Positions 12,488 through 21,146 of a DNA stretch of 35,466 nucleotides are shown here, piece by piece; position 1 is the first letter of the stretch, and the number at the start of each line of letters is the position of its first letter. The DNA is from a virus. The notes beneath the pieces were generated by a model that worked only from the letters and a program-made list of their open reading frames with translations, searched no databases and was not told the origin of the DNA. The stretch is from the IMG/VR virus record IMGVR_UViG_3300042397_000461, positions 1 to 35,466 of that record; one strand, given 5' to 3'. Both the position numbers and the translations under genes were made by a program.

Positions 12488-13566
12488 AAGTTTTATTAGT
12501 TATTCCAAGTTCAAAAGATTTAAGCGAGGGAGCGTACTATTCGGGTATAGATTACCACAGAATGTATATCCCACACAAGGCATTGTATAGCCAATGGGAA
12601 GATATTGACTTTATAACCACTAATGATATTACTTCCGTTACGCAAGAAGTGCTAAACGAGATGTCAATTGTCGTAGTTAACCGTTCAATAAGTAAGTGTG
12701 GAACGCATTTGGAAAGTTTAGCCATGCTTGATAAATCAAACGCTAAACTAATAGTGGATATGGATGATGATTATGTGCTTCCGCACTGGCACATATACTA
12801 CGAAAGTTACAAGGCATCAAACCAAACGAAAGAAATAATCGAATCTATACGCAGAGCAGACCACGTTACCTGCACGCATTATCGTTTAGCTGAAGCAATA
12901 AAAGAAATAGCAGACAAACCGATAACAATTATACCTAACTGTATACTGCCAAGCGAAGAACAATTCGAAGTTACACCTGAGTTACTAACTGATAGGTTAA
13001 CATTCGGGTGGAGTGGCTCACTTACACACTTTGAGGATGTTCTTGAGATGTACGATAGCCTTGCACCAATGTTTAAAGACCCTGATTACGAGCATAAATT
13101 TAAAGTTTTGTATGGTGGTTTTGAAACTAAGGATCGGATTAGTCACGGAATTGCAGGAGTGTTGAGCGGAAAAGGCATAGCTACTACCGAGCAGTTTATA
13201 CACACGCCTCCTGTACCATCAAATAAATACGCTATGTACTATAACTTGATTAACGTATGCTTGATTCCGTTAAGACCTAATCGTTTTAATTCAAATAAAT
13301 CAAACTTAAAGATGTTGGAGAGTGGTTTTAAAAAAAGATGTGTAATAGTTAGCGAGGTTGACCCTTACATATCGGTCATAAACAAAACACCAAAGAATTG
13401 TTTAACAGTTAAAAATAGGCACGATTGGTTTAAGAACATGAGCAAGGTAATTAAGAATCCAAACATGAGGTTTGATTTAGCCGAGCAGTTATACGAGGAT
13501 GTTCAACCATATCACGCCAACGAAATAAGTAAAATTAGATACCAATTATACAAATCAATATGCTAA
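12484..13566 (+). CDS. GT-B glycosyltransferase (group 1-like)
   Basis: The protein has 360 residues. N-terminal Rossmann-like start MKVLLVIPSS, then VDMDDDYVLP near 95-104, and IIPNCILP near 154-161. C-terminal half: FGWSGSLTHFEDVLEMYDSL near 177-196 and the sugar-nucleotide region NSNKSNLKMLESGFKK near 263-278, typical of family-4 glycosyltransferases ('K-x-x-E' type). In a phage, likely targets are cell-surface glycans, virion proteins or modified DNA bases. Neighbour to a second glycosyltransferase-like gene at 14243. Confidence 0.75.
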   Translation: MKVLLVIPSSKDLSEGAYYSGIDYHRMYIPHKALYSQWEDIDFITTNDITSVTQEVLNEMSIVVVNRSISKCGTHLESLAMLDKSNAKLIVDMDDDYVLPHWHIYYESYKASNQTKEIIESIRRADHVTCTHYRLAEAIKEIADKPITIIPNCILPSEEQFEVTPELLTDRLTFGWSGSLTHFEDVLEMYDSLAPMFKDPDYEHKFKVLYGGFETKDRISHGIAGVLSGKGIATTEQFIHTPPVPSNKYAMYYNLINVCLIPLRPNRFNSNKSNLKMLESGFKKRCVIVSEVDPYISVINKTPKNCLTVKNRHDWFKNMSKVIKNPNMRFDLAEQLYEDVQPYHANEISKIRYQLYKSIC

Positions 13567-13784
13567 TAGAACTATCAATAGCCTGCATGGCTGTAATCCT
13601 TACATCGTTTATTAATATACCACATTGGTTAGATAGGAAACCATTTAACTGCGTGGTGTGTTTAGCATTTTGGTGTACATTTATTTACGAAATAAGCACC
13701 TTGCAACCATTGCACAGCGTATTGTTTTATCCATTCCTTACCGCGTATGGCGCGTATATGCTTAAAAAATTAATGCACATATGA
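13560..13784 (+). CDS. Small membrane protein with CxxC
   Basis: The protein has 74 residues and overlaps the glycosyltransferase gene by 7 bases. Hydrophobic segments lie at about 2-18, 31-46 and 52-68; the first is followed by WLDRKPFNCVVCLAFWC, a cysteine pair typical of a small membrane protein family seen in Bacteroidota phages. Unknown function, possibly tied to the glycosylation genes on both sides. Confidence 0.65.
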   Translation: MLIELSIACMAVILTSFINIPHWLDRKPFNCVVCLAFWCTFIYEISTLQPLHSVLFYPFLTAYGAYMLKKLMHI

Positions 13785-13981
13785 CACCAAAAGAAAAAGC
13801 AGAAGAGTTACATGTAGGATTTTGGAAGCTTACAAATGATTCAAGAATAGCCAAACAATGTGCATTAATAGTAGTTGATGAAATATTAATCGCCAATACA
13901 TTTAATAATGATAATATAGAAACGTATCTTATTAAATATAAATATTACCAAGAAGTAAGACAAGAAATTCAAAAGCTATGA
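13781..13981 (+). CDS. Unknown small protein
   Basis: The protein has 66 residues with 4-base overlaps on both sides. Helical pattern, with SRIAKQCALIVVDEILIAN near 22-40, a motif I have seen in small phage proteins of unknown role. Soluble, no catalytic residues evident. Confidence 0.65.
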   Translation: MTPKEKAEELHVGFWKLTNDSRIAKQCALIVVDEILIANTFNNDNIETYLIKYKYYQEVRQEIQKL

Positions 13982-14271
13982 GAACATTCTTAGAAATATA
14001 TAACGATGCTGTTGCTAATGGAATAGTAGATGTATTTGACAAAGCAAACACGCTAAAGGCTCAATATTTAATTATGGGGTGGGATACAAACTCAATCGAT
14101 TATGACTTTACCCATCAGCAAATTTTAGTTTTGTCAAGTCTGCAACATGAGATTACAGGTATAAGACCAGGCAGTTGTTCAGGATGTGTGCAAGATGTAA
14201 TTCGCAGAATGAACCAATGGCTGATAAAAAATAAACCACAAAATGAAACAAAACGTAAGCGTAAAGCATAG
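13978..14271 (+). CDS. Unknown protein with CSGC motif
   Basis: The protein has 97 residues. N-terminal helical region (FLEIYNDAVANGIVDVFDKA), then ITGIRPGSCSGCVQDVIRRM near 60-79 with a CxxC, and a very basic tail (KPQNETKRKRKA). The cysteine pair and basic tail suggest nucleic-acid or metal binding. It overlaps the next gene by 29 bases in another frame. Confidence 0.65.
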   Translation: MRTFLEIYNDAVANGIVDVFDKANTLKAQYLIMGWDTNSIDYDFTHQQILVLSSLQHEITGIRPGSCSGCVQDVIRRMNQWLIKNKPQNETKRKRKA

Positions 14272-15010
14272 CGGTCATATTGGGGATATACTCTTTTCAT
14301 TAAATATGGTCAAGAGTATAGCCGATAAACATGGTCCTGTTGATTTTTACATAGGGTTTGAAGTGCCTAACCAAACACCTAACCATCCAAGTGGTAAGTA
14401 CACCATGACTGATAAATCTTTTGCCTATATGTTGCCATTACTTGAGAGTTTACCGTTTATTGGCGAAGTATATAAACACAATGGGCAAGTAATAGATTAT
14501 GATTTAGATAAGTTTAGGTTGCAGGGTTTTAATTTGGCAAGTTCTGATTTAAGAAAGTGGTATCCTTATGTGTATCCTGACTTTGAGGTTAACATGAATG
14601 ATAAGTTGATTGAATCAAATAAGACTTACGATTACTTAAAGGAAGCAGTAGTGGTTAACCTAACTAAGCGATATAGAAATTCATCTGTTAATTATCGTTT
14701 ATTAGAAAAATTAAACAGACCGATATACTTTGTAGGACTTGATGAAGAACACGTTTTGTTTCAACTATACGAATTAGACCATAAGCGAATAGTAGTAAAG
14801 GACGCGTTACACATGAGTAACATACTAAATAGTTGTTACTTGTTTATTGGAAATCAAAGCAGTACATTTGCATTGGCAGAGCAGATGAAGATACGCAGAG
14901 CATTGGAGGTGCATAACGGATGCCCGAATGTAATTACAATAGGAGGCGAAACATTTGACTACATGACAACAGAAGGACTTGAACATTTAATTAATAAACA
15001 TGGCAGATAA
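14243..15010 (+). CDS. Glycosyltransferase family 9-like protein
   Basis: The protein has 255 residues. Residues 9-19 (HSGHIGDILFS) match the nucleotide/substrate loop of heptosyltransferase-type (GT9) enzymes, and FIGNQSSTFALAEQM near 195-209 matches their C-terminal sugar-nucleotide motif. The protein is shorter than bacterial enzymes (about 320-350). Phage homologues of this kind are common in Bacteroidota phages, next to another glycosyltransferase as here. The substrate is not predictable. Confidence 0.7.
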   Translation: MKQNVSVKHSGHIGDILFSLNMVKSIADKHGPVDFYIGFEVPNQTPNHPSGKYTMTDKSFAYMLPLLESLPFIGEVYKHNGQVIDYDLDKFRLQGFNLASSDLRKWYPYVYPDFEVNMNDKLIESNKTYDYLKEAVVVNLTKRYRNSSVNYRLLEKLNRPIYFVGLDEEHVLFQLYELDHKRIVVKDALHMSNILNSCYLFIGNQSSTFALAEQMKIRRALEVHNGCPNVITIGGETFDYMTTEGLEHLINKHGR

Positions 15011-15194
15011 ACCATTTAAAATTTCAATTACAGAGTGGGGTAAAACATACTGCACTCATGTAGACCATAGTGGACAATCAATTGGAGATATAGTTGAGAT
15101 GTTTACTAACTTATTAATAATGCAAGGCTATGGCAGAGAATTAATAATTGAAACATTGAAAGACCAAGTTGACATCTTAAAACAAAACACATGA
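15000..15194 (+). CDS. Unknown small protein
   Basis: The protein has 64 residues and overlaps the previous gene by 11 bases. Beta-hairpin start (FKISITEWGKTYCTHVDHSG) then a helix with many hydrophobics (SIGDIVEMFTNLLIMQGYG). No family recognised; translationally coupled to its neighbours. Confidence 0.6.
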   Translation: MADKPFKISITEWGKTYCTHVDHSGQSIGDIVEMFTNLLIMQGYGRELIIETLKDQVDILKQNT

Positions 15195-15430
15195 GCGAAG
15201 AAGATTTGTTTGATGAAGTTTACTTTGAAGAACCTACTACTCCAATGGAGGCTGTAAGTTTGGTAAACTTTGCACTAACTACTTTAGAGATGATAGACAT
15301 TGAAGACCAAAATTTAACAGTAAGTGGTAAAAGTGCAATAACAAAAATTAAAAATCAATCATTAAAACTACTATCATGGGCTGTACAAGATATGCACGAT
15401 AGTATATTTGAGGAGGAAGACAATGGGTAG
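15191..15430 (+). CDS. Unknown acidic small protein
   Basis: The protein has 79 residues and is strongly acidic at both ends (SEEDLFDEVYFEE, IFEEEDNG), with a helical middle. It overlaps the phosphoesterase gene by 8 bases and carries that gene's unusually strong AGGAGG ribosome-binding site (15411-15416) in its last codons. Confidence 0.6.
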   Translation: MSEEDLFDEVYFEEPTTPMEAVSLVNFALTTLEMIDIEDQNLTVSGKSAITKIKNQSLKLLSWAVQDMHDSIFEEEDNG

Positions 15431-16418
15431 ACCAGTTAAATCAAAAACAGAAGTAGCTAAGAGTTACATTCTGAAGAATCCAACATTAACACCAACAGCA
15501 TTAGCTAAGATGTTGTTTGCAGATTTTTCTTATGAGTTTACAAGTGTTGAAGATGCACGAACCATTGTTAGAAAACTAATGGGTAAAAAAGGGGATTATC
15601 ACAGAGAAAATTCTCATAAAGACTTTACTGCATTAATTCAAGAAATGCGAAAGGAATTGCCAAAAGGAGAAAGTGAAAAGACAGAACCTTACAGACTGCC
15701 TACATCATGCACACGCATACTTGTATTGTCGGATATACATTTACCTTACCAAGATGATAATGCTTTATTTGCTGCACTTCAATTTGGATTGGAAAAGGAT
15801 GTAAACTGCATTTATTTAAATGGTGACACAATGGATATGTACCAACTAAGTAGGCACGAAAAGAATCCTGCTAACAGATCGTTCAGCTACGAGTTAGATA
15901 TATGCAGAAGTTTCCTTAAAGGGATACGCAAGATGTTCCCAAATGCCCACATAGTTTACAAAATTGGAAACCATGATGAGCGTTACGAGAAGTTTATAAG
16001 GATGAATCCGCAAATAATGGCTATACAAGAGTTTGATTTAAGTAATTTACTTGGATTCCCTGAGTTAAGAATACAAGAAGTTAAATCAAAGCAATGGTCA
16101 TACGCTGGTAAAATGCCAATACTACACGGGCACGAACTACCTGCTAAGTCGGGAGGCGTTAACCCTGCAAGGATGGCACAACTTAAGCTTAATAAGCAAG
16201 TTATTATCGGACACTTCCACAGAGAAACAAAAAGCACAGGTAAACAATTTGATGATAAGCCTTATGCAGCATATTCAAGCGGTTGTTTATGCGACTTACA
16301 TCCTGCCTATATGCCTATTAATGATTGGAATCATGGATTTACTTACTTGGAAGTAGACCCAAAGAACGGCAACTACTATGTGCAACAAAAAACAATTGTT
16401 GATGGGAAGATATACTAA
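15423..16418 (+). CDS. Calcineurin-like metallophosphoesterase with N-terminal DNA-binding-like region
   Basis: The protein has 331 residues from ATG 15423, preceded by AGGAGG; an in-frame TTG at 15408 is less likely. The metal-binding blocks are all present: DIH at 104-106, NGD at 133-135, GNHD at 182-185, HGH at 235-237 and GHFH at 263-266. The N-terminal 60 residues (GRPVKSKTEVAKSYIL, then LTPTALAKMLF) look like an HTH with a GRP lead-in. Such phage phosphoesterases hydrolyse phosphodiesters of nucleic acids or nucleotides; the target is unknown. Confidence 0.85.
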   Translation: MGRPVKSKTEVAKSYILKNPTLTPTALAKMLFADFSYEFTSVEDARTIVRKLMGKKGDYHRENSHKDFTALIQEMRKELPKGESEKTEPYRLPTSCTRILVLSDIHLPYQDDNALFAALQFGLEKDVNCIYLNGDTMDMYQLSRHEKNPANRSFSYELDICRSFLKGIRKMFPNAHIVYKIGNHDERYEKFIRMNPQIMAIQEFDLSNLLGFPELRIQEVKSKQWSYAGKMPILHGHELPAKSGGVNPARMAQLKLNKQVIIGHFHRETKSTGKQFDDKPYAAYSSGCLCDLHPAYMPINDWNHGFTYLEVDPKNGNYYVQQKTIVDGKIY

Positions 16419-16723
16419 TGATACCAACCCGATTCAATATAATGTCACATGAAATAGAGGTAGTAATCGACAACGAATACTGCCACGCCAACCAATGTAT
16501 GGGAAGGTTCATCTATTATGACAATAAAATAATAATAGCAGATAAATATAAGACAGATAAGACATGGCGCAAGTATAAGGAGTCAATAATTGAACATACA
16601 TTTTACCACGAATTAACACATTGTATATTATATTATACAGGCAATAAGAAATTGTGGTTAAATGAACGGTTAGTTGACAGCATAGGCGGTATGTGGTTAC
16701 AATACGATAAGAGTAAGATATGA
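16418..16723 (+). CDS. Small zincin-type metalloprotease-like protein
   Basis: The protein has 101 residues. HELTH at 64-68 is a clear HExxH zinc motif on a predicted helix (IIEHTFYHELTHCILYY), with E83 (NERLVD) as a candidate third ligand. Its size suits the minimal phage proteins related to ImmA/SprT-like zincins. It shares one base with the previous stop and overlaps the methyltransferase gene by 4 bases. Whether it cleaves a virion or a host protein is unknown. Confidence 0.7.
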   Translation: MIPTRFNIMSHEIEVVIDNEYCHANQCMGRFIYYDNKIIIADKYKTDKTWRKYKESIIEHTFYHELTHCILYYTGNKKLWLNERLVDSIGGMWLQYDKSKI

Positions 16724-18216
16724 AAATAACAAAGGTAGCAATAAACGAAGTAAAGGTTAATCCAAACAATCCACGATTGATTAAGGATGACAAATTTAAA
16801 AAGTTAGTACAGTCGGTTAAAGATTTCCCTGAGATGCTTGATATACGACCAATAGTAGTAAATGCTGACATGGTGGTATTGGGTGGCAACATGAGGCTAA
16901 AAGCATGCAAGGAGGCAGGTTTAAAAGAAGTACCTATAATAATGGCAGATAAACTAACAGAAGACCAACAGCGTGAATTTTTAATAAAGGACAATGTAAG
17001 CGGTGGAGAATGGGATTGGGATATATTAGCAAATGAATGGGAGGTTGAGCAGTTAGAAGAATGGGGTTTGGATATACCAGTAAACTTTGAAGTTGAACTT
17101 GAGGCTGAGGAAGATGACTTTGCAGTTCCTGAGGGAGGAATTGAAACGGATATTGTGTTAGGTGATTTATTTGAGATAGGAGAACACAGATTGCTTTGTG
17201 GGGATAGTACGGATTCGGATTCAGTTGCTAAACTTATGAATGGAGAGAAAGCAGATATGGCACACAATGACCCTCCGTACGGAATGAAGAAAGAAAAAGA
17301 AGGAGTTTTAAATGACAACTTAAACTACTTGGATTTATTAGATTTTAACAAGGAGTGGATTCCTTTACAATTTTTACATTTAAAAGAAAACGGGAGTTGG
17401 TATTGCTGGGGAATAGATGAGCCTTTAATGGATATTTATTCTGAGATATTAAAACCATATATTTCAGAACAGAAGGCAACATTTAGAAATTTAATTACTT
17501 GGGATAAAGGAAACGGACAAGGGCAAAATTCAGAAAATACAAGAAGTTACGCAATAGCAGACGAAAAGTGCTTGTTTGTTATGTTAGGAGTTCAAGGTTT
17601 TAATAATAATCAAGATAATTACTTTGATAAATGGGAACCTATAAGAATTTATTTAGAACAAGAAATAAAAAAACTTAATGAATCAGATGGTAAAATTGCT
17701 GCTGCATTAGGTTATAAAGACGGAAGGACTGTAAACCATTGGTGGAGTAAATCACAATGGAGCTTTCCAACAAAAGAAAATTATGAAGCATTAAGAGAAT
17801 ATAGTAAAACAAAAGAATATGATGGATTCAAAAAAGAATATGATGAACTGAAAAAAGAATATGATGAACTGAAAAAAAAATATTATTCTACTCGTGCATA
17901 TTTTAACAATACACATGATAACTTTAATAATGTTTGGAAGTTTGATAGGCATGTAAGAAACGGAAGCGAAGGAGGACACGCAACACCTAAGCCAATTCCA
18001 CTATGCGAAAGAGCAATTAAATCAAGTTGCCCTGACAATGGTTTAGTATTAGATGTTTTTTTAGGTAGTGGTTCAACTATGGTAGCATCACATCAACTTA
18101 AACGCAAATGCTATGGAATGGAACTTGACCCTAAATACTGCCAAGTAATAATAGACAGAATGAAAAAGTTAGACCCAACATTAATAATTAAAAAGAATGG
18201 CATACAACAGAATTAA
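16720..18216 (+). CDS. ParB-like domain fused to beta-class DNA N-methyltransferase
   Basis: The protein has 498 residues. N-terminal ParB/sulfiredoxin-like domain (about 1-95) with VVLGGNMRLKACKEAG near 52-67. Methyltransferase domain: catalytic NDPPYG at 183-188, and SAM-binding LDVFLGSGSTMVA near 444-456. Motif IV before motif I is the beta-class order, so an N6-adenine or N4-cytosine enzyme. The region between holds the target-recognition part and three heptad units of the type EYDELKK, coded by 21-base tandem repeats (17815-17877). Probably protects phage DNA from restriction or marks it for packaging, as the terminase genes follow. Confidence 0.85.
   Translation: MKITKVAINEVKVNPNNPRLIKDDKFKKLVQSVKDFPEMLDIRPIVVNADMVVLGGNMRLKACKEAGLKEVPIIMADKLTEDQQREFLIKDNVSGGEWDWDILANEWEVEQLEEWGLDIPVNFEVELEAEEDDFAVPEGGIETDIVLGDLFEIGEHRLLCGDSTDSDSVAKLMNGEKADMAHNDPPYGMKKEKEGVLNDNLNYLDLLDFNKEWIPLQFLHLKENGSWYCWGIDEPLMDIYSEILKPYISEQKATFRNLITWDKGNGQGQNSENTRSYAIADEKCLFVMLGVQGFNNNQDNYFDKWEPIRIYLEQEIKKLNESDGKIAAALGYKDGRTVNHWWSKSQWSFPTKENYEALREYSKTKEYDGFKKEYDELKKEYDELKKKYYSTRAYFNNTHDNFNNVWKFDRHVRNGSEGGHATPKPIPLCERAIKSSCPDNGLVLDVFLGSGSTMVASHQLKRKCYGMELDPKYCQVIIDRMKKLDPTLIIKKNGIQQN
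17815..17877 (+). repeat. Three 21-bp tandem repeats in the methyltransferase gene
   Basis: Units at 17815-17835, 17836-17856 and 17857-17877; the last two are identical, the first differs at a few positions. Each codes for one EYD-x-x-KK heptad, so loss or gain of a unit keeps the frame. Confidence 0.8.
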
Positions 18217-18577
18217 AATATACGAACAAGCACTTGAGTTAATAGAGAAGAAGAAATTATTTTTTATTGAGGATGTGGTGACTTTATTGCCTTGTGATAA
18301 GACAACTTTTTATAGATTTTTTGAAGTCGAAAGCAACGAATACAACACTATAAAAGAGGCACTTGATAAAAACAAGATTGATATCAAGAACGGACTGCGT
18401 AACAAGTGGTACAACGGCAACAACCCTTTAACCCAAATGGCTTTATATAAACTGATTGGAACAGAGGAGGAATATCATCGTATTGCATCAACCAAGACTG
18501 AGAATAAAAACATCAACATTGAGAAACCAATTTTTAACGGATTGGACTTGAATGTCAAAAATGAGGAAGCCGAGTAA
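18197..18577 (+). CDS. Terminase small subunit-like protein
   Basis: The protein has 126 residues, its start inside the methyltransferase C-terminus (20-base overlap). HTH-like N-terminal part (VVTLLPCDKTTFYRFFEVES near 27-46) for recognising the packaging site, then a helical part with KNGLRNKWYNGNNPLTQMALYKLIGTEEE, a signature I associate with Bacteroidota-phage small terminases. It lies just upstream of the large subunit. Confidence 0.75.
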   Translation: MAYNRIKIYEQALELIEKKKLFFIEDVVTLLPCDKTTFYRFFEVESNEYNTIKEALDKNKIDIKNGLRNKWYNGNNPLTQMALYKLIGTEEEYHRIASTKTENKNINIEKPIFNGLDLNVKNEEAE

Positions 18578-18610
18578 AACCGCTTGTCTATACGGTGAGC
18601 AAAACGCATA

Positions 18611-19789
18611 ATGCTACAAAAAACAACTGCACAAGATAAGATTGGTGTACTCAGAAAACGAGTGCGAATAGTTAGGGGTGGGACATCGAGTTCAAAAACC
18701 TTTAGTATTATACCTATGCTTATCCATCATGCAGTAACGAACCCAAAACAGGAGATAAGTGTTGTTGCTGAAACGATACCACATTTAAGAAGGGGTGCAT
18801 TGCGTGACTTTTTAAAGATAATGGACATGATAGGGATGTATGATGACACTTGCTACAACAAGTCAACAATGACTTACAAGTTTAGCAATGGTTCATTTAT
18901 TGAGTTTTTTAGTGCGGATAACCCAGCAAAGTTAAGAGGAGCGAGGCGTGATGTGTTATTTATTAATGAGTGCAACAACGTAGAGTGGGAAAGCTATTAT
19001 CAGTTGGCTATTCGTACACGAAAGTTTATTTACTTGGATTATAATCCTGTGGCGGAGTTTTGGGTAGACACCGAACTAATGAAGGATAACGATGCTGAGA
19101 TGATAGTGCTAACCTATAAAGACAACGAGGCACTTGATGCAAGTATAATTAAGGAGATTGAAAAGGCAAGGGATAAAGCAGAAACATCAAGCTATTGGGC
19201 AAATTGGTGGAGAGTATATGGATTAGGTGAGATAGGTAACTTACAAGGAGTAGTGATTGACAACTGGCAACAATGCGAAACCATACCGATGGATGCAAAG
19301 TTAGTGGCTTACGGTACGGACTTTGGATTTACAAATGACCCTACCACGTTAATAGCTGTTTACAAACAAGAGGGCAAGCTATGGGTTGATGAGTTACTAT
19401 ACCGAACCAACATGACCAACAGCGAAATAGGCAACTTTTACAAAACTCAAAACATAGGCAGGGCAGAAATCATTTGCGATAGCGCAGAGCCAAAGTCAAT
19501 TGAGGAATTAAGAAGGCAGGGGTTTAATGTTCATCCTGCAATGAAAGGACCTGATAGTATTAAGATAGGTATTGACATATTAAAGCGTTACGAAATCATG
19601 GTAACTAAGCGTTCAACTAATTTAATCAAGGAGTTAAGGTCATACCTGTGGGAAACTGACCGAGATGGAAAGTTAACCGGCAAACCAATCGACCATAACA
19701 ACCACGCAATAGATGCACTCCGCTACATCGGATTAAACAAACTTAACAACCGACCTGCTGGCAAGTACGCCACCATCGGAATCAGTTAA
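18611..19789 (+). CDS. terL: Terminase large subunit (PBSX/Terminase_3 type)
   Basis: The protein has 392 residues. ATPase: Walker A RGGTSSSKT at 22-30, Walker B VLFINECN near 114-121. RNase-H-like nuclease: GTDFGFTNDPT near 234-244, DSAEPKS near 290-296, and HNNHAIDALRY near 362-372, giving the three acidic positions. It drives DNA into the prohead and cuts the concatemer. About 390-420 residues is the usual size for this family. A 33-base gap follows the small subunit. Confidence 0.93.
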   Translation: MLQKTTAQDKIGVLRKRVRIVRGGTSSSKTFSIIPMLIHHAVTNPKQEISVVAETIPHLRRGALRDFLKIMDMIGMYDDTCYNKSTMTYKFSNGSFIEFFSADNPAKLRGARRDVLFINECNNVEWESYYQLAIRTRKFIYLDYNPVAEFWVDTELMKDNDAEMIVLTYKDNEALDASIIKEIEKARDKAETSSYWANWWRVYGLGEIGNLQGVVIDNWQQCETIPMDAKLVAYGTDFGFTNDPTTLIAVYKQEGKLWVDELLYRTNMTNSEIGNFYKTQNIGRAEIICDSAEPKSIEELRRQGFNVHPAMKGPDSIKIGIDILKRYEIMVTKRSTNLIKELRSYLWETDRDGKLTGKPIDHNNHAIDALRYIGLNKLNNRPAGKYATIGIS

Positions 19790-19820
19790 GCATTATTCGG
19801 CTTATTGTATATTTATAGGT

Positions 19821-20417
19821 ATGATAAGCAAATATTCAGATTTAACGATTAAGCAGTTCCTAAACTGCAAACTAATATCGGAGATGCAAACAGACCCGAT
19901 TGATAGGAACGTGCGCTTACTTGCAGAGGTGAGCGGTAAGAGTGTTGATGAAATTGAAAGTCTACCATTAACCGAACTAAAAGCCAAACTAAAATACTTA
20001 GCAAACATAGAGGACTTGGGAGAAGTAGGCAAGGTGCGTATGAAGTTTAAAGTTAAAGGTAAGTCATTTAAGGTTATTTGGAAAACACAGGAACTTACAT
20101 CGGGGCAGTATATCGATGTATCGCACTTTACAAAAGAACCCGATAAGATTATTTACAACATCCACAACATCTTAGCTGCTATATCAGTACCTATGAAGTA
20201 CGGATTGATACAGCAAAAGTACGATGGCGCGAAACATAAAGACATAGCCGACCTACTTTATAATCACATGACAATTGCCCAAGCGTATCCAATCATGCTT
20301 TTTTTTTGCAAGTACTACGAGGAATTGGACAGCAATATCCTAACCTATTTAGTGGAGGAGGGGAAGAAGGCATTGAAGGAAGTGGAGGCACATTTTACAC
20401 CAAATACGGTTGGATAG
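19821..20417 (+). CDS. Tail assembly chaperone, upstream frame
   Basis: The protein has 198 residues. It lies between terminase and tail genes, with no membrane segment. Near the end, a run of nine T (20299-20307) is read as L-F-F-C in this frame, and a second reading frame (-1) continues to 20578. That is the layout of G/GT-type chaperones, in which a -1 slip yields a longer product that coats the tape measure protein before tail assembly. The tape measure gene lies about 4.5 kb downstream. The start is preceded by TATATTTA at 19808-19815. Confidence 0.65.
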   Translation: MISKYSDLTIKQFLNCKLISEMQTDPIDRNVRLLAEVSGKSVDEIESLPLTELKAKLKYLANIEDLGEVGKVRMKFKVKGKSFKVIWKTQELTSGQYIDVSHFTKEPDKIIYNIHNILAAISVPMKYGLIQQKYDGAKHKDIADLLYNHMTIAQAYPIMLFFCKYYEELDSNILTYLVEEGKKALKEVEAHFTPNTVG

Positions 20418-20578
20418 CTTTGATAAATACAATGGCAAATAATGACCGAAGTAAGTGGGATTACTTTTTTGAAATGAACATCATTGAGTTTCTTAACGCA
20501 GTTTGTTTTTCTAAGGATAAGGCAGAACACGAACAAAAAGAAATAGAAAGGATAAGGAAACAACATGGCTCGTTTTAG
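20306..20578 (+). CDS. Tail assembly chaperone, -1 frame extension (probable)
   Basis: The -1 frame is open from the T9 run through to 20578 and overlaps the upstream frame by 112 bases. A direct start would need TTG at 20306; a -1 slip on T TTT TTT explains it better. A separate translation from ATG 20431 (49 residues, MANNDRSKWDYFFEMNIIEF) is also possible. The C-terminal part (WDYFFEMNIIEFLNAVCFSKDKAEHEQKE, split at FLNAV) resembles the T part of chaperones. Confidence 0.55.
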   Translation: MQVLRGIGQQYPNLFSGGGEEGIEGSGGTFYTKYGWIALINTMANNDRSKWDYFFEMNIIEFLNAVCFSKDKAEHEQKEIERIRKQHGSF

Positions 20579-21146
20579 TGATGCAGCAAAAATAGCAACT
20601 CAGTTTGGTAGCAGTGATGATGCCGAGCAAGCGTTTGAGAATAGTGCAGAGGCGGTTGTGGTTAATTGGGTAAATCAAGGTGTAATTGAAATGCAGAAGA
20701 CTTTACAACGTAACTCAACAAGCAGGCGTAACAAGTTATCGCAGTCATTTGAGATAGTGCCACAAGTAAGTAATGATGGAGTTAACGTAAAAGTAACTAC
20801 TACTGAAAGCTATTATGACTTTGTGGATAAGGGTGTAAAGAAATCGCCTGTGTTATTTAAAGGCAAAAGTAATCCGACTGAAAACAAAGCACCACTTTCA
20901 CCTTACTCGTTTAAGAATGTTTACACTTCTAAAGCAATGGTAGATAGTTTTAAACAATGGGCAAGTTTTGCAGGGGCATCATCAAAGGATGCAAGAAGGA
21001 TTGCATACTTAACAAAGCGTGGAGGTATCAAACCAAAGAACTACATCCAAGCAGCAATCGGAGAAGTACGCGTAAAAGAATTATTACAAGCACTAACCCA
21101 AACATTGGGTAGGGTTATAATCGGTCAAGTTAAAAATATACAATAA
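20565..21146 (+). CDS. Tail completion / minor tail protein (HK97 gp10-like)
   Basis: The protein has 193 residues and overlaps the chaperone extension by 14 bases. The segment TESYYDFVDKGVKKSP near 80-95 is the 'YxxFVexG' signature of gp10-like proteins, which sit at the tail end or head-tail interface. The C-terminus contains KRGGIKPKNYIQAAIGEVRV, also typical. An alternative is a tail-sheath-associated or minor capsid protein. Confidence 0.65.
   Translation: MARFSDAAKIATQFGSSDDAEQAFENSAEAVVVNWVNQGVIEMQKTLQRNSTSRRNKLSQSFEIVPQVSNDGVNVKVTTTESYYDFVDKGVKKSPVLFKGKSNPTENKAPLSPYSFKNVYTSKAMVDSFKQWASFAGASSKDARRIAYLTKRGGIKPKNYIQAAIGEVRVKELLQALTQTLGRVIIGQVKNIQ

Noticed and set aside
16509-17318. 269-residue minus-strand frame opposite the zincin and methyltransferase genes
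   Set aside because: Ser-rich shadow composition, and both + strand genes have clear catalytic motifs here.
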